The translations under genes and the position numbers were made by a program. Below, in pieces: positions 23,301-33,000 of a stretch of 64,000 bases of DNA. The notes under the pieces were generated by a model, which saw only the letters and a program-made list of their open reading frames with translations, made no database searches and had not been told where the DNA came from. Position 1 is the first letter of the stretch; each line of letters starts with the position of its first letter. This DNA comes from Ceratotherium simum simum (taxonomy: Eukaryota; Chordata; Mammalia; Perissodactyla; Rhinocerotidae), in NCBI RefSeq assembly GCF_000283155.1, contig NW_004454195.1, positions 1,781,080 through 1,845,079 of the forward strand, in the 5' to 3' direction.

Positions 23301-23503
23301 TGAGGTGAACTCACGAGCGCAGTCCCACAGAATCGAGCGGGAAATACTATTCCCCGCTCACCGCGCACCAAGCACGGGGCTTTCTTTCCCTTCATTACAA
23401 GCCGCCGCTTCGCCTCCCATACCTTTTGCAAAAGTCTATCAAAACCGCGAACATCGCCGAGGGCCTTCACCAACTCCTGCAGATTCTTTGTCATGCAGCT
23501 CAT
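5185..23503 (-). CDS. ACOT13: ACOT13 (THEM2), acyl-CoA thioesterase 13, complete gene
   Basis: Three coding exons join as 23503-23423, 7324-7140 and 5341-5185: 423 nt, 140 residues plus TGA, the same length as the human protein. The product is a single-domain hotdog-fold thioesterase that hydrolyses medium- and long-chain fatty acyl-CoA to fatty acid and CoA. It works as a tetramer, associates with mitochondria and binds phosphatidylcholine transfer protein (family knowledge). Visible family features are Asn50, the HGG loop at 56-58, Asp65 and Ser83 in the VDNIS and GVSVDMN segments, all at the human positions. The C-terminus ends TKHLGN. Introns are 16,098 bp and 1,798 bp, with canonical GT/AG ends. 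The start codon opens the only N-terminus resembling the family (MSCMTKNLQELVKAL). Transcription starts in a CpG island shared head-to-head with TDP2. No frameshift or premature stop is present, so the gene looks intact. Confidence 0.96.
7140..7324 (-). CDS. ACOT13: ACOT13 coding exon 2 (catalytic core)
   Basis: The acceptor is ttcgttctag and the donor GC|gtatgt, giving 185 nt. The exon starts ITVVSATPGKVICEMKVEEA and contains Asn50, HGG, Asp65 and Ser83 of the thioesterase site. A run of 15 T residues (plus-strand A run at 7333-7347) sits about 9-23 bases upstream of the acceptor, an unusually long and potentially length-variable pyrimidine tract. Confidence 0.96.
8215..8440 (-). repeat. MIR SINE relic
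   Basis: Shows the antisense MIR signature: taccatttattgagcact, ccaggcactgtgccaa, then caaggtcacccaggatgtg. Moderately diverged. Confidence 0.8.
8720..9000 (-). repeat. L2 LINE relic
   Basis: Antisense L2 3' pattern: 'ctgctcttaaggggtccacagtctaa', then 'gcagcttcctggggaatgaca' and 'tcttgaaggacaggcaggaa'. The match is by remembered consensus and heavily diverged. Confidence 0.55.
9560..10335 (+). mobile_element. Solo retroviral-type LTR (ERV/MaLR-like, subfamily uncertain)
   Basis: A block of about 775 bp with the layout of a solitary mammalian LTR: a GC-richer upstream half, a poly(A) signal in tataataaactgg near 10032, and a downstream R/U5-like part with 'gttctgtgagccgctctagc' and 'tagccaattggtcagaag'. 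No internal gag, pol or env sequence is next to it. I recognise the pattern as a widespread LTR but cannot name the subfamily with confidence. ORFs inside are not real genes. Confidence 0.6.
10415..10555 (-). repeat. MIR SINE fragment
   Basis: Partial antisense MIR: 'tgctcagcaacttgacaagcactgtctcaa', then 'ggatactattactatctcca'. Confidence 0.55.
11347..11553 (+). repeat. ERE SINE, short-tail type (first of a tandem pair)
   Basis: Complete short-tail ERE with B-box gggttcggatcccggg and a tail of atctactggggttttgg followed by an A-rich stretch. It is flanked by gtgagttggg at 11338-11347 and 11554-11563. A second ERE follows immediately. Confidence 0.93.
11563..11811 (+). repeat. ERE SINE, long-tail type (second of a tandem pair)
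   Basis: Long-tail ERE with two 'gatgttagc' modules and a 19-A tail. The sequence after the tail (gtgagccaa) partly repeats the gtgagttgg target flanking the upstream copy, so the two insertions used the same site. Confidence 0.92.
12215..12400 (+). repeat. MIR SINE relic
   Basis: Sense MIR: 'atggttaagagcattagctctggagcc', then 'tgcaaagtggaggtaatag' and 'cctcatagggttttgtaaagatta'. The central part is lost. Confidence 0.75.
12815..13065 (+). repeat. MIR SINE, near full length
   Basis: Sense MIR covering head to tail: 'catggactttggagcagataacttgggtttagatccc', 'aagtggggataataatagtacctacctcat', 'tgtgaggattaaatga' and 'gtgctcaataaatgttagttatta'. Confidence 0.88.
13724..14020 (+). repeat. ERE SINE, short-tail type, containing the assembly gap
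   Basis: Both ends are intact (gggccggccctg head; A-rich tail) and flanked by an exact duplication aagaatacaagtcaa at 13709-13723 and 14021-14035. The middle is replaced by 100 N. The bases beside the gap fit sister copies, so what is missing is ordinary ERE sequence. Confidence 0.93.
13808..13907. other. Assembly gap, 100 N
   Basis: Exactly 100 N, the conventional placeholder for a gap of unknown size. It falls between 'cgaggca' and 'tgaggccgagt' of an ERE. In the sister copies at 11347 and 18438 these two words are separated by only 18 bases. Confidence 0.98.
14640..15010 (-). repeat. L2 LINE relic
   Basis: Antisense L2: 'ttattaagcatctactatggac', 'aaagaactatcagtatggaga' and 'gatgtcagggaaggcttttcacgg'. 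Diverged; limits approximate. Confidence 0.6.
16403..17828 (-). mobile_element. Tigger-type (TcMar) DNA transposon, internally deleted
   Basis: Terminal segments are inverted to each other: 'tgcttaacaacggggatac' at the left, and 'atgtggcacctgactg' preceded by 'ggtctgtcatcgactaaaac' at the right. TA dinucleotides at 16401-16402 and 17829-17830 fit a TA target duplication. The interior keeps only the C-terminal part of a transposase reading frame on the minus strand. A much shorter relative with matching ends lies at 47765-47974. Confidence 0.8.
17110..17740 (-). pseudogene. Decayed Tigger transposase C-terminal region
   Basis: On the minus strand, reading across frames gives acidic and PPRKFTVKGL / FADLNKPVKKFENVNPNTKR / SAYKEIYDEQKNQ segments, typical of the C-terminal tail of pogo/Tigger transposases. 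The longest open stretch is 88 codons at 17182-17448. Several in-frame stops lie upstream of it and the catalytic DDE domain is absent. It is a dead remnant. Confidence 0.7.
18438..18630 (+). repeat. ERE SINE, short-tail type
   Basis: Complete plus-strand copy flanked by a 17-bp exact duplication (aaaatttctaattttat at 18421-18437 and 18631-18647). It contains the central ccacttctccggccatgc block missing from the gapped copy at 13724. Confidence 0.95.
18960..19330 (+). repeat. Possible L2 LINE relic
   Basis: Pyrimidine-rich sequence with L2-like phrases such as 'aaagactcctcgcctttctcaa' and 'tcctagcacagtgcctg'. Divergence is high and the call is weak. Confidence 0.35.
19340..19690 (+). repeat. 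L1 3' end
   Basis: Sense L1 3'-terminal pattern: 'tggatggtggtgatggttgcacaacaatgtgaatg', then 'actttaaaatggttaagatgg' and 'tatgtgtattttacaacaatt' with an A tail. It is truncated at its 5' side. Confidence 0.75.
19699..20011 (+). repeat. Composite ERE SINE (short-tail head fused to long-tail end)
   Basis: It starts as a short-tail ERE through 'ctatctactagggctttgggg' and an A-rich joint, then continues with 'gattggcaatagatgttag' and the double long-tail module. The duplication agaggggt flanks it at 19691-19698 and 20012-20019, so it inserted as one unit. Confidence 0.88.
21219..21425 (-). mobile_element. MER5A-type hAT (Charlie) MITE
   Basis: Ends match hAT MITE termini (tctctcaacctc ... ctgagaaccactg). 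The interior reads 'atttagcagcatccctggcc' and 'tctccagacattgccaaatgt', typical of MER5A. The 8-bp flanks gtcaaagt and gtctaggt agree at 6 of 8 positions, as expected for an aged hAT duplication. Confidence 0.88.
21624..21912 (+). mobile_element. Second hAT-type MITE (MER-class)
   Basis: Starts cagtagcaactagccacatg and ends ctggacagctctg. The interior 'cttaaaacatggctagtctgaactgagatg' resembles a known non-autonomous DNA transposon of placental mammals. I do not assign the exact family. Confidence 0.65.
22258..22500 (+). repeat. ERE SINE, long-tail type
   Basis: Plus-strand long-tail copy with head ggggcggcctggtggcgaag and double 'gatgttagc' modules. The duplication aaaaagttactgtt / aaaaagttactatt flanks it. 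Confidence 0.92.
23423..23503 (-). CDS. ACOT13: ACOT13 coding exon 1
   Basis: Eighty-one nucleotides encode MSCMTKNLQELVKALGDVRG then FDRLLQK, ending at donor AAG|gtatgg. Phase 0 joins directly to exon 2. The second Met at codon 4 could also initiate, but starting at 23503 gives the family length of 140. Confidence 0.94.
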
Positions 23504-23858
23504 CGTGGACCGTTCGCCGGCTCCTGGAACCTACGCAAGAACGAACCTCGGAAGAGGCGGGAAGCCCAGAAGTTAAGAAGACAACAAGGACGCAGAGGGC
23601 AAAGACCCGGCACGCCTCTCCGCCCCGCGGCGCGCTCCAGGTGAGACGTCGCGCGCACCCGCCGCCACCGTCCCCCGCGGCTCGCTCACTGACGTTCCGC
23701 GCCCCGTTGTGCCCGCGCTGGCGGATCACGCTGCGAGAGCCCAGCACGTTTCCTGGCCGGGCTGTTAAGGCGGGAGCGCCGGGGCAGCGGGCGCCTGCGC
23801 AGAGCCGGGCGTCGGCTGCCGGGCCGGTGCCAGGGGGCGGTCAGCCGGCCGGGAGCCG

Positions 23859-24023
23859 ATGGAGCCGAGCAGCGGTCTGGAGGCTGGGCCGGAGGCGGAG
23901 CGGGAGGAAGGGGAGCCCGCGGTGAAGAAGCGGCGGCTTCTGTGTGTGGAGTTTGCCTCGGTGGCGAGTTGCGACGCCGCCGTGGCGCAGTGCTACCTGG
24001 CCGAGAACGACTGGGAGATGGAA
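23859..24023 (+). CDS. TDP2: TDP2 coding exon 1
   Basis: Starts MEPSSGLEAGPEAEREEGEP, continues through the basic KKRR and the start of the UBA-like domain, and ends NDWEME before donor gtacgc (55 codons). The ATG context gagccgATGg has G at +4. Reading through the donor would lose the family sequence at once. Confidence 0.95.
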
Positions 24024-27000
24024 GTACGCTTTCGCTGTTCTCTCCTCCCGCTTGGGCCGTGGAGCGCACGAGTTCCATCCCTGGGTCTTTGTTTTTCAGA
24101 GAGCGCTGAACTCCTACTTCGAGCCGCCGGTGGACGAGAGCGCCTTAGAGAGCCCCCCGGAGCCCCCGGCTGCGCCCGAGTCCTGGTAAGTGGTGACGGG
24201 GCCCGGGAGCCATCCGGGCGGAGGCGGGTTACTGGCGGGTTGCCTCGCGCATCCTGGGACTGGCCGTGGCGTTGGGCGGGGATGCTGAGGAGAGGCAGGT
24301 CTCCCGGCCCAGTAACCAGAGGCGGAGGGTTTGTGCTGGTGCCGCAGGGCTCACGCCTCTCTCCCGAGGTCCGGACGTAATTTGGAGCTCAAGGAGGAAC
24401 AATCGGAAATGTAATTTTTGCCTCGAATTATAGGAATTATGTAAGGAAGAGGTTCGAAACGAATAAGGGAAAAACCTCTATTGAGGAATGGTAACATGGA
24501 AGTCTCTTTGCTTCCTATGTTCTTTACTGTCTGCTAGTCAGCCAGAATAATTTTGTGAAATGCACACCCACCTCTGTTGTTCTGTCAAAAACCCCGAAAC
24601 AGCAAAATTAAAGCCACCAATCAATAAATAGTATTTAATGGGAATTTATTGTGCGTGTAACAACAGTTCACGAACTTGGAGCTTCCAAATTCAAAGACTG
24701 ATATGAAGCTCAGGGGCATGAAGTTATAGATTGGCTTATAAAGTAAAAACGGGGAAGTTGTTTAATGTTTACAATGATTGCTTATTACAATGAGGATTTC
24801 CAGACCGCAAGGGATTATTAGCAGACGTTTGGTCCTTCCAAAACGTCCATCAGACATTTGGTCCTGTCCAAAACGTCCATGAGCGTATTGGGTCCACGCC
24901 AAATGGTTTTGGACAGGACCAAATATCCTGCAAGGCAGGGGTTTGGTTAAAAGTGATTATCTCATACCATTTTAGGAAGATGACCTAAGTTTCTTTTGTT
25001 AGTTTTCAGAGGTATTTATAAGAAATAATCTAAGTTTCACTTATATTCATGAAGTAAGCTGGATGTAGTTTTGCTTTCCTGGGTTAAATGGTTTTGTCTG
25101 CTCAGGAAGTTCTCAAGACCTATGTCCATTTTGTATTTAATTTTGACAATTCCAACGCTCCCTCCCCATTTCCTGCATTGCTGCTCTTTTTTTTTTTTTT
25201 TTTTTTTGGGAAGATCAGCCCTGAGCTAACATCCATGCTAATCCTTCTCTTTTTGCTGAGGAAGACCGGCTCTGAGCTAACATCTATTGCCAATCCTCCT
25301 TCTTTTTTTTTCCCCCCCTCCAAAGCCCCAGCAGATAGTTGTATGTCATAGTTGCACATCCTTCTAGTTGCTGTATGTGGGACGTGGCCTCAACATGGCC
25401 GGAGAAGCGGTGCGTCGGTGTGCGCCCGGGATCCGAACCCAGGCCGCCAGTAGCGGAGCGCGCGCACTTAACTGCTAAGCCCCAGGGCTGGCCCAAGCGC
25501 TGCTGTTCTTAAAGTCCAGACGTTTTACAAGTCCCTCCATGGTTTGACCACTCACTGCCTGTCTTTACATGTTCCTCACCTGTCACCCTCTCTTTCCTAC
25601 CCCAGAAAAAGTTCCAGGCATATCAGACTTTTCACTTTCTCCAGTGGGCCATTTTCGCTTCCCTTTCAACTTTTGTAAACGTACTCATTTAGCCTGTTTA
25701 TTTCCTCTGCCTAGAATTTTTTTTCCTCCTTCCTTACTAAGTAATATTAACTTTAAAGGCCCAGTTTAGACATGATGCTCTTATAGCATCCTGCATGACA
25801 CCTGTCATAATAACTTAGTTCATATTATAATTGCTGTTTAATATTTTATATCTCTCACTGGATTACACATTTGGTGAAGATGGTCTCTGTTTTATACATT
25901 GTTGATTTTCCAGAGTGTAATATGATATTCAGCATGTAATAAACTCTCAATAAATATGTATTGAATGTGTAAAGTTCTTACAGCTATATGGGCAGCCTGT
26001 ATAGTAACTGTTCGTAGTGGAGACTCTTTTCCTTTCTTTGCTCTTTTCACTTGCACTGGCCTATCAAGATCATTTCATTAGGCTCCTTTCTCCATCTGCC
26101 TAGCCTCTTACTGGGGAATTGTCCACTCACCCACAGTGATGTATCTCTGGCTCCCATGTTGTAATAGCTAGAGCCAGTTAGATTAGTAGGTATTCACCTA
26201 GCCCAGGCTGGCCAGTTAGATCCTCTCTCCTAGGATTTTGAGATTAGGACCAAGACAGTTAAGTCTGACTCTTCCTGCGGAGCTGGAACTGTAACCTGTT
26301 AACTTAGTACCTTTTGGGATCTGTACCCATCCTTTTTTGTGTATGAGGAAGCTGAGAATGCTGGTCCGCAGAGAGAGAATGAATCTGAGGAAAGTTGAGT
26401 AGGATTGAGAGAAAGCCTTGATTGCAGTTCCTTACGCATAGCTGTGTTCTTGTACCTGGCTCTGTGCCGTGTTTCTGTTTTCTTATAATTCCTGTTTTGC
26501 TAAAACTAGCCTGAGTTGGTGTCTGTTAGCTGCAACCTAAATTGTAACCAATAAAGACATTGCAACAAAGAGGTGGATTCCTTGAAGTAGTGCCTCAGAA
26601 AAAGTGTGGATCGAGCTGAGTAGTAGTGGGATGGAGGCCCATTAGGAGTCCCCTACCCTAGAATCATAAATTGGCAAAAACAAGCAAAGTGGTCGATTAG
26701 GCCGTGGTCTGTTTTCTCTTGGAACTCAGATCAAGTGAGAGTGAGGCTTTATCTATAGAATAAAATAAGGATTTATACTGATATAAATACATTGGCCGAG
26801 GAGAGAAGGGAGCGCTTTTGCTTACAGTAGAATTCCAACTACTCAAAGTAGAGGTATAAAGGAATTAGAGAAAAATCATCATTTGGGAACCACCATAGTA
26901 ATAATTATTTCAGACAGGAATCATCAATGGATACTAAAACTAAAAGGTGAATGTTAATGAGAAACAAGATATTCATGTAGTCTCAAAGTGCCTACCCACA

Positions 27001-30000
27001 AAATACTTATTACAAAGGGAAGAAATCTAGTAGAAAAAAATTTAGCGGTGGAGAAATCTAGTAGATAGTGCCTTAACCAAATGATCAAGGTTAACATGAG
27101 CAGTCCTGGGGGCAAATCCATATCAGGTGCCACCTAATATGATGCACTGAGGATGCCACACTATCACTTCTGTGTCATTCCTGCCAAAAAATGCAAAATC
27201 TGAATCTAATCATAAGAAAACATCGAATAAACCCAAACTGAAGGGCATTCTACAAAATAAATGGTCTGTATTCTTCAAAAATACCAAAGTCATGAGAGAC
27301 AAAGACTGAACAACTATTTGGATTAGAGGGGATTGAAAAAGACATGCCAGCTCAATGCAACGTGTGATCCTGGATTAGGACATTAGTGGCATAATTGGCG
27401 AAATTTGAATAGGTCTTTAAGTTATATAGTAATGTATCAGTGATAATTTCCTGACTTTCAATAACCCTACTAGGGTGTATATGTAAGCCTGTCCTTGTTT
27501 TTAGGAAATATATACAAAAGTATTTATGCAAACGTTTCAGAATAAAAGAATAGAGCAAGTAATGTTAAAGTAAGTAAAATGTTAACATTTATCTGGTTGA
27601 ATGGTGAGTAGAGTTCTTTTTACTGCTTTTGCAATTCTGAAAGTCTGAAATTATTTCAAAATGATAAGTTAACTAGACTTATTGTGGTGATCATTTTGCA
27701 ATGTATACAAATATCAAACCATTATGTTGTAACCTGAAACTGATATAATGTTCTATGTCAATCATACCTCAATTAAAAAATAACTTAAAAAAGAAGTTAA
27801 AATGTTGGCCTTAAATTTATTAAAATTATAAATGCAAAAACCTATTTCTTAAATTTATGTAAGTTTATAAATGCTTAGCAGTCACCTTTTGACAATATTT
27901 TGTCCCTGCATTCAAATGTCTGGGCCTTGGTGGGGATAGGGGAAGGCGGGGTCAGGTAAGACTGTGGACTGCAGCACATAGATGTGGCCTCTCCAGCCTG
28001 GCAGTCTCAGGGTAGTCGGGCTTCTTACGTGGCAGCTCAGGGTTCCTGGAGAGAGTGTTCCAAAAGGCTTGAGTGAAAGCTGCAAGCCTTCTTAGGATGA
28101 AGCCTCAGAAGTCCCAGAATATTCTTTTCACCATATTCTACTGGTCAGGCAAGTCACTAAGGCCCAAATTCAAGGGGAGCGATGTTAGACTTCACCTCTC
28201 AATGAGGGAAATAACAAAGAAGTTGCAGTCATTATTTTATCTGCCACAATGAGATCTTATTTCAAATATTTAAAATGATTAGTATGATTTCCAAATAAAT
28301 TTGGAAATCTTACATACTTAGTCTAATTTGGGGTTGTAGTTTATGAAATCATTTTAACAACACATGTCAGTAAAGGATATTGAGTTGGCTCTAACTGTGT
28401 AAGTGAGCAAACATTTGGAAAATACAGTAAGAATCTTTTTCCTCAGTCATGTGACTTTTGCTTTTCTATAGGCAGATGCTTTTAGGGCTCTTTTAAAATT
28501 TATCTGTAAGATGAGGGCTACAAATACTTACAAAATAATTTTTATTTTTATTTATTTATTTTTTTGTGAGGAAGATCATCCCTGAGCTAACATCCATGCC
28601 TATCCTCCTCTTTTTTTGCTGAGGAAGACTGGCCCTGGGCTAACATCCATGCCCATCTTCCTCCACTTTATATGGGATGCCGCCACAGCATGGCCTGACA
28701 AGCGGTGCGTCGGTGCACGCCCGGGATCCGAACCCCGGGCCGCCAGCAGCAGAGCGTGCACACTTAACCGCTATGCCACAGGGCCGGCCCCCAACAAAAT
28801 AATTTTTAAATTAATCAGTTTATAGATTATTTGGAAAGTTGTGTTTCATTCTGATCTTGCCAGTGTTGACCTAACCAATGAGGAAACAACTGAGTCCGTT
28901 AGTTCTAAAACCAGCACAGCTGAAAATATTCAGCAAGAAGATGGCAGCATGTTCTCTTTCATTACCTGGAATGTTGATGGATTGGATTCAAACAATCTGC
29001 AAGAGAGGGCTCAAGGAGTGTGTTCCTATTTATCTTTGTAAGTATTATTACTTCTGTTTGATGGTAGCATGATAATGTCTTACCTATCTACAAAGAGGGT
29101 AACAGTTCAAGGTTTTGGGCTTTCGAATCAGACCTGAGTTGACAGTCCAGATCTCAGAAGAAACATCTCAGAAAGAATGGAGAGTCATTGCCTCTGAGCA
29201 CAGGATTGTGGGTTGTGGTGGAGAGAGAACACTAATTTTTGTTGGAAACCTTCTAGTACTATTTTACTAATTAAATTTTGTATATAATCATTGCCATGAA
29301 AATAAAATTACCAAAAAAATTTGTATCCGCCATATAATGACTCTGACCTTGTGTAATCACTTGTGAGCCACTTAAGTTCTCTGGAGCTCACTTTTCTTCA
29401 TCACGGATAACAACTGTTTCAAGAGAATTGAAAGAGATCATAACATTTAAAGCATGTATTTAGATGTAGGACCATTGTAGGCTCTCAATGTTACTGGTTT
29501 TGATTGTCAATGATTCCACTTCTTTTAATTTTAAAGTGTTGTCATGTATATGTTTTTTTAAAAATTTGATCTTTACAATATCTGTTAAATAGCACAGATT
29601 TCTCATTTTATAGTTATCAAAGATTGGTATAAACATTGAATATTAAGTGTCCTAGAGAGTAATAGTTTTGTTTCTCTTATGTTGTGATATTTTCCTAATC
29701 TAGGTAGTTACAAATAGTATACCTGGTGTTTATCATAAATTGATGTTTTTAATTAGGTACAGCCCAGATGTGATATTTCTACAAGAAGTTATTCCTCCAT
29801 ATTATAGCTACCTAAAGAAGAAAGCAAGTAGTTATGAGATTGTTACAGGTAACATTTTTCCTGTTATTTAATTTGTCTTTTTCTTTGAAAAAGAAGTCAG
29901 TGAAAAAGATAAATCAAAGTTAGCCTGTTGGAGCATAGATGAGAAAAAGCACAGATAAAAGAAATTTGAGAACGATAAGCCAGACACAGGATACTAAAAA

Positions 30001-33000
30001 AACTGTAGGAGAATATGTTATACAGCTTAATGTTAATGTATGTGAAAAAGTGGTTGAAATGGATGATTTTTCAGGAAAATATAAATTGCCAAAATTTGAG
30101 ACACTGAGTAGCTTTTTGGTGAAGTTAAATTGTTAAAAATTTTAAGCATGATAATTGCATTGCAGTTATGCTTTTTCAACAAGTCTTTATCTTTAAAAAA
30201 TCCCTTTTTATTTTGTTATTTTTCCAGCTTTTTGCCCTGAATAATTTAGTTTTTTGATTTTCCATCTACTTTGTTTTTAAAGTGCATTTAACATACCACT
30301 TTGGCTACATTTCATGGTTTTTGGCTAAATCTCATCCTTTCTTGGACTTTCACTTCTTTTACATAATATGTGATTTTAATTTTGATTTATTCTTTAATCC
30401 AGAATTGCTAAGGAGAAGGTTCTCTCTCAGTCTCTGTCTCCCTTTCTCGGACTTTTGTGCATTCTCTTAGGGATTCTTTTTGCCTCTCTTCTGTTTTGGA
30501 TTTCTTGTTTTTTGAATCCCATGCTTTCATTTTTCTTGGTTTACTTCCTCATTTTATTGGAGCACATTCTCTAATCACTTTCCAAGAAATAGTGCTTGGA
30601 GAATGAAGTTTTTAAGTCCTAGCATTTTTAAAAATGCTTGTGTTGTATCCTCATCGTTGGTTGATAGTTTGGCTGGACGTAGATTTCTAGGTAGCAAGTC
30701 ATTTTCCCTCAGAATTTTGAAGGCATTATTTCAGTGTTCTAGTTTCCATTATTGATGATCATAAGTCTGATGCCATTCTAATTCCTGTTCTTCCCCCCTC
30801 CCATCCAGAAACCTTGAGGGTCTTCTTTTTAACCCTAGTGTTCTTTGGGTCTTTTTTTATTTATTGTGCTGAATGCTTGGTAGAGACTTTCAGTTTGGAT
30901 TTTGTGACCTTCACTTCTGGAAACTTCTTTTTCTCTCTCTCTCTCTCCTTTCCTCCCTCCCTCTCCCTCTTCCTTCTCCTTCCTTCTTCCCTTTCTGCCT
31001 CCTCTCTCTCCCCTTCCCTCCCCCTCTCCCAAATTCCTCTCCCCTTCTGGCCCACCTACCATCTTTCTAGTTTCCCTGCCTCCTTCCCTTTGCCTTTCAT
31101 TCTTTTCTCCTTTCCTCTCCTTTTTCCTTCCTCCCTTCTCTTCCTTTTCCTCTTTCTTTCTCTCCCTCTCTCTTCCTCCCTTCTTCCCTTCGTTATTCTC
31201 TCTTTACCCCTTCCCTTTTTCTGGAATCCCTCTTTGTCAAATGGTAGACCTCCTTGGTTGATCCTTGAATTTTCATATATTTCTCTCTTATTTTCCCATC
31301 TCTTGACTATCTATCTGTTCTACTTTCTTGGCAACTGTCTTGATTTTAGATATCATTATTTTGACTTTCCAGTGCTCATGTTCACCAAATGTCTCTTTTT
31401 TAGAACTTTCTATTCTTGATTTATGGGTGCAGCATCTTATCTCTGAGGATATCAGGCTTTTTTAATTTAGTGTTTTTGTTTGTTTTAGGTTTTAATCTCT
31501 TTCCCTGCATTGTTTTCAATCTTTCTTTTTGTTTGTTTTAGTGTCTGTCCTTCATATTAGAGCTGTTCCCTAAATGTATAGGGGTTCTTAGTTCTTGGTT
31601 CACCTGTATACTCCAGGTATTAAAAAGCCAATTACAGTTCAGTATCCCAGGGCGGTGGATGCAGTGCCCTCACCACAGCTGGGTGAGGGATTGATTGTGG
31701 AGCAAACTGCTTGTTCATTCGGGAGAGACCCCCAAGTGTCAGTCTGGCAGGATAAAAAAGCCTTTTAATCTGAGGCCTTTCCGTTTCTCTAAAAAAAAAC
31801 CTCTCTAGCTTTCCATCTTCTGGATGTGGGGCGGGGGTGGCGTGCTTGTTTAGCCTGCCGGCTGGAAGAGGGTAGAAGAAGGGAGCTGAGGTGTCCTCTC
31901 TCGAGGAGGCACACTTTCACTTGATCTCTGTGTTCAGTCTCACACCTCAGGCCTTTTCTCTATCTCGCCTTCCAGTGACTGGTGACTCTGAGGCCTCTAA
32001 GATTCCATTTCTCTTTAAACCTGTAGTCTGCTCTTAGCAGAGCGGTGATCACTTGGCTGTCAGGGGTTGGGGAAGAGACCTGGGGTGTGTTGAACCTTGA
32101 ACTAGCCCTCCTGTTTTAGTACCTTACCTTTGTGTTCAAGTACTTAGTTTCCAGGCTTTGGTGGAACAAATCTGCTTGCTTCCTGTCTGTGGTTCTCTGC
32201 TACCGGCACCCAAGCCGTTTCCCTCTGTTGTGATAAACCAGTCACTACTTCTCCGTCTACTTTGTTTTCTGACAAACTGTTGGAAGCTTTCATTCACTGC
32301 CCCTCCACTTCTATTCTCTTTCCTTCTTGCGGGTTTATACTCTTCTAAATTTTTTATTCATTTACTATAATTTTTCTGGTGCTTCCAGAGTGAGAGGTAA
32401 ATGCACGTCAATTTGCGTCAGTTTAAGTCTTGTCTACTCTGTTTTTCAGAAATTTCTCAAATTTTCTTGTTTGTTATTGGCAACGTTAACTATTTTTGGC
32501 ACTGTGTGAATTCATTTTTATTTATTTTTTTATTTTTTGTTTTTTTTTAAAGATTTTATTTATTTATTTTTTCCCCCCAAAGCCCCAGTAGATAGTTGTG
32601 TGTCATAGCTGCACATCCTTCTAGTTGCTGTATGTGGGACGCGGCCTCAGCATGGCCAGAGAAGCAGCGCGTCGGTGTGAGCCCGGGACCCGAACCCGGG
32701 TCGCCAGCAGTGGAGCGCGCTCACTTAACCACCAAGCCACGGGGCCGGCCCTCATTTTTATTTTTATATTCCTTCCATACTTCTAGTTACATTTGGGAAG
32801 GAGCAGGTAAACATAAGGACATGGTTGACCATCTTCAACTATTTTGAAATAATAATTTACTTTTAAGATTTAGATCCATTTAAATATCTATACCTGTTTG
32901 TTGTAAAATCTTCAGGGGAACTTGTGATAAACTGCAAAATGCCCTTGACCTCTCAGCCTAAATTCTTTTCCACAAACATTTGAAGGTAATGAAGAAGGAT

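Larger units (their letters stand above)
7325..23422 (-). other. ACOT13: ACOT13 intron 1 (16.1 kb), repeat-filled
   Basis: Bounded by donor AAG|gtatgg and acceptor ttctag. It holds five ERE copies plus one composite ERE, MIR and L2 relics, a solo LTR, L1 fragments, a Tigger element and two hAT elements, all listed separately. Outside these I saw no exon-like sequence. About 15.0-16.1 kb and 22.5-23.3 kb look like unique DNA. Confidence 0.85.
23300..24400. promoter_or_regulatory. Divergent CpG-island promoter of ACOT13 and TDP2
   Basis: A GC- and CpG-rich block sharply distinct from the AT-rich flanks. The two start codons point away from each other at 23503 (minus) and 23859 (plus), with 355 bp between them. 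No TATA box is evident near either start. Visible candidate sites are an NRF1-type gcgcctgcgca at 23791-23801 and a CRE-like tgacgttc at 23690-23697. The geometry indicates a bidirectional promoter; transcription start sites cannot be fixed from sequence. Confidence 0.85.
24186..28863 (+). other. TDP2: TDP2 intron 2
   Basis: Contains a cluster of palindromic repeats (24824-24924), a composite ERE, an L2 relic, L1-like sequence and an ERE, listed separately. About 24.4-24.8 kb and 26.0-26.8 kb, and 27.9-28.5 kb, show nothing recognisable. Confidence 0.85.

Noticed and set aside
23284..23925. 213-codon open frame across the divergent promoter
   Set aside because: It overlaps ACOT13 exon 1 antisense and the TDP2 start in another frame. 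Its arginine/proline/alanine-rich make-up follows from GC-rich DNA. No family resemblance.
23686..24078. 130-codon minus-strand open frame opposite TDP2 exon 1
   Set aside because: Low-complexity proline/arginine/serine composition from the CpG island; a shadow of TDP2 exon 1.
23859..24380. 173-codon frame starting at the TDP2 ATG
   Set aside because: It reads through the exon 1 donor into intron sequence. The spliced form restores the full TDP2 protein.
30814..31419. 201-codon open frame, serine/leucine/proline rich
   Set aside because: Produced by the polypyrimidine tract in TDP2 intron 4, which rarely forms stops in this frame.
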